DNA of 9,013 nucleotides from an uncultured Opitutia bacterium (GTDB lineage Bacteria > Verrucomicrobiota > Verrucomicrobiia > Opitutales > Coraliomargaritaceae). Within the stretch, counting starts at the first letter, position 1, and every line of letters starts with the position of its first letter. The stretch is taken from positions 1 through 9,013 of the forward strand of contig CALBPO010000114.1 in assembly GCA_937899295.1 (NCBI GenBank), read 5' to 3'. The translations under genes were made by a program, and so were the position numbers. Under the pieces are notes generated by a model. The model ran no database searches. It was not told the DNA's origin and worked only from the letters and a program-made list of their open reading frames with translations. This document shows, piece after piece, positions 7,226-9,013 of the stretch.

Positions 7226-9013
7226 ATGCCACCTCTACCAAAAAACGACCAAACCATATCTGGTGTCCTCGAAAGGATCATCTACTTCAATGAGGAGAAT
7301 GCCTACTGTGTGGCCGAAGTGCAGGTGCCCGACAACAAGCAACCCGTCACCATACTCGGTGCACTCCCTGGAGTGCAATGCGGTGAAACGCTCCAATTAA
7401 GCGGCGAATGGACACGCCACCCACAGCACGGCGATCAGTTTAAAGTCGCCCAGTTCAAATCTCAGCTTCCCGCCTCCGTCCACGGTATTCGCAAATACCT
7501 CGGTAGCGGCCTCATCCACGGCATCGGAAAATCTTACGCCAAAAAAATCGTTGGTCACTTCGGGGCCGATACTCTCAAAGTCATCAGCGAAGATTCGGGT
7601 CGCCTCCACGAGATCCCTGGCATCGGTAAGCAACGGGCAAAATCAATCAAGGCTGCATGGGATGAGCAAAGCGCCGTACGCGATGTCATGATGTTTCTTC
7701 AGACCTACGGCATCACCCCCTCCCAGTGCGTGCGCCTAGTCAAAAAATACGGAAGCGGGGCCAAGCGTATACTCCAGGACGAGCCTTACCGACTCGCTGA
7801 AGACATCGAACGTATCGGCTTCAAAACTGCTGATAAAATCGCACTCAACCTTGGCTTTCCCACCAATTCTAAAGAGCGCATTGATGCAGGTATTATGCAC
7901 ACCATGCGCCAACTTGAAGACGAAGGCCACACCCTAGGCACAGAAACTATGATCCTCGAGCAGGCTACCCAACTGCTCTCGCTAGAACCTAGCCTAATCC
8001 AGCAGCGTATCAACGCGCTCGACCAGGGCGAGCGCCTCTACGGCATTCAGGCCTACGACCATAAGCAAGTAAATCTTGGCGGCGCCTATCAACTACCCGC
8101 CACCGCAGGCGCAGAGAAACGCATCGCTGAAGCAATTGCCCGTATCGCCCAAACCGAATCTATTCTGCCGTCAATCAAAGTCGATGCTGCAATCGAATGG
8201 GCCCAATCGCGGGTTGGTTTCGAACTCGCCGAACAACAAGCCGCTGCACTAAAAAATACTTTCGGCGCAAAAGTCTCCGTCATCACTGGCGGACCTGGCA
8301 CTGGTAAGACCACAATCCTACGTGCCGTGGTCGACATCGTAAGCGCCAAGCGGGCCCGCCTTTGTCTCGCCTCCCCAACTGGCCGCGCTGCCCAGCGCCT
8401 AGCCGAAGCCTCTGGAGCTGCCGCAAGCACTATTCACCGTCTCCTTAAGTATGATGCGCTTACGCGCAGCTTCACCCACAACGAAGATAACCCCCTCCCC
8501 TGTGATTTCCTTATTCTCGACGAAACAAGCATGCTCGACACACGACTCGCCGCGAGCCTCTTTCAAGCTATCCCCAGTGGCGCTCACCTACTCCTCGTTG
8601 GTGACGCTGACCAATTGCCCTCCGTCGGCGCGGGTAATGTACTAGGCGACCTGATGGCCGCGCCGCCAGCAAAAGTCACCCGACTCGACACCATCTACCG
8701 GCAGGGTAAAGAGAGCGGCATCGTCACCACCGCGCATGCGATCCTCAAGGGTGAGACGCATCCCGGCATGACCTTTCGGAGCCTCCGCGACCTTGACCCG
8801 TCAATGGACTTCACTTTCATCGAAGCTGAGCAACCTGAGCAGTGTTTACGGGCAATCAAATATCTGGCCAAAGAATACATCCCTAAATCGCACAAAATCG
8901 ACCCGACACGAGATCTACAAGTGATGTCACCTATGCATCGGGGCAGCGGTGGTATCACAATTTTGAATACAGAGTTGCAGGAAGCGCTCAACCCAAAGCC
9001 AAAGGCTGAATCA
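7226..9013 (+). CDS. recD2: RecD2-type ATP-dependent DNA helicase (RecD/TraA family), 3' end missing
   Basis: The frame is open from the ATG at 7226 to the last base: 596 codons with no stop, so the C-terminus lies outside the window. The product matches RecD2, a superfamily 1B helicase moving 5' to 3' on DNA, found in bacteria often lacking RecBC. The N-terminal OB-like part has SGVLERIIYFNEENAYCVAE (12-31). Helix-hairpin-helix elements follow: LIHGIGKSYAKKIV (96-109), LHEIPGIGKQRAKSI (127-141) and a third around IERIGFKTADKIA (194-206). Helicase motifs: Walker A GGPGTGKT (355-362, Lys361), motif Ia ASPTGRAAQRL (382-392), Walker B LILDE (Asp432, Glu433), motif III GDADQLP (459-465) and the YRQ with Arg492. 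PMHRGSGG near 570 begins the last helicase region. The missing part should hold the remaining motifs, about 130-200 residues by family length. A TAA at 7214-7216 is in frame just upstream, so the ATG is the first ATG possible. Confidence 0.95.
   Translation, partial: MPPLPKNDQTISGVLERIIYFNEENAYCVAEVQVPDNKQPVTILGALPGVQCGETLQLSGEWTRHPQHGDQFKVAQFKSQLPASVHGIRKYLGSGLIHGIGKSYAKKIVGHFGADTLKVISEDSGRLHEIPGIGKQRAKSIKAAWDEQSAVRDVMMFLQTYGITPSQCVRLVKKYGSGAKRILQDEPYRLAEDIERIGFKTADKIALNLGFPTNSKERIDAGIMHTMRQLEDEGHTLGTETMILEQATQLLSLEPSLIQQRINALDQGERLYGIQAYDHKQVNLGGAYQLPATAGAEKRIAEAIARIAQTESILPSIKVDAAIEWAQSRVGFELAEQQAAALKNTFGAKVSVITGGPGTGKTTILRAVVDIVSAKRARLCLASPTGRAAQRLAEASGAAASTIHRLLKYDALTRSFTHNEDNPLPCDFLILDETSMLDTRLAASLFQAIPSGAHLLLVGDADQLPSVGAGNVLGDLMAAPPAKVTRLDTIYRQGKESGIVTTAHAILKGETHPGMTFRSLRDLDPSMDFTFIEAEQPEQCLRAIKYLAKEYIPKSHKIDPTRDLQVMSPMHRGSGGITILNTELQEALNPKPKAES

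Noticed and set aside
8089..8430. Open frames on the minus strand across 7397-8991
   Set aside because: They are antisense to the continuous RecD2 reading frame, whose motifs are all in order.
1..9013. CRISPR arrays, insertion sequences, tRNA or rRNA genes, attachment sites
   Set aside because: No regularly spaced repeats, transposase frames, terminal inverted repeats or recognisable RNA genes were seen on either strand.

Overview
The window is ordinary bacterial chromosome with short gaps between genes and a GC content of about one half by eye. It carries parts of nine protein genes and no mobile element, CRISPR array, rRNA or tRNA that I can see. The TonB-dependent receptor means an outer membrane, so the host is Gram-negative. 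The weak ribosome binding sites, the N-terminally extended RuvC and the general style of the proteins suggest Verrucomicrobiota (perhaps the Opitutales/Puniceicoccales side). That placement is an inference from memory, not a database result.

Left part (1-1570), metal homeostasis: the 3' end of a TonB-dependent receptor resembling zinc-uptake receptors and a strong intrinsic terminator. Then a Fur-family regulator, most likely the zinc regulator Zur, and, converging on it, a small MerC-like membrane protein rich in Cys and His. Together they look like a zinc acquisition set: outer-membrane uptake, zinc sensing and a candidate inner-membrane metal carrier. A pair of half-sites, ACAATTA and ATTTGC, occurs just upstream of both zur and merC. 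The merC copy lies on a plausible sigma-70 promoter, so it is a candidate shared operator.

Middle part (1574-4456), housekeeping: truA (tRNA pseudouridine synthase) on the minus strand. Diverging from it is a TauE/SafE-type permease, followed only 4 bases later by ruvC (Holliday junction resolvase). A classical short-chain dehydrogenase follows on the same strand.

Right part (4464-9013): a large O-antigen-ligase-type membrane protein with a C-terminal TPR-like region on the minus strand, converging on the dehydrogenase. A 260-base divergent intergenic region follows. Last is the first 596 codons of a RecD2-type (RecD/TraA family) DNA helicase on the plus strand, which runs off the end of the window without a stop.

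I found no convincing new multi-gene system. The most useful leads are the receptor-Zur-MerC group with its candidate operator, the Cys-rich additions in the MerC-like protein, and the RuvC N-terminal extension.
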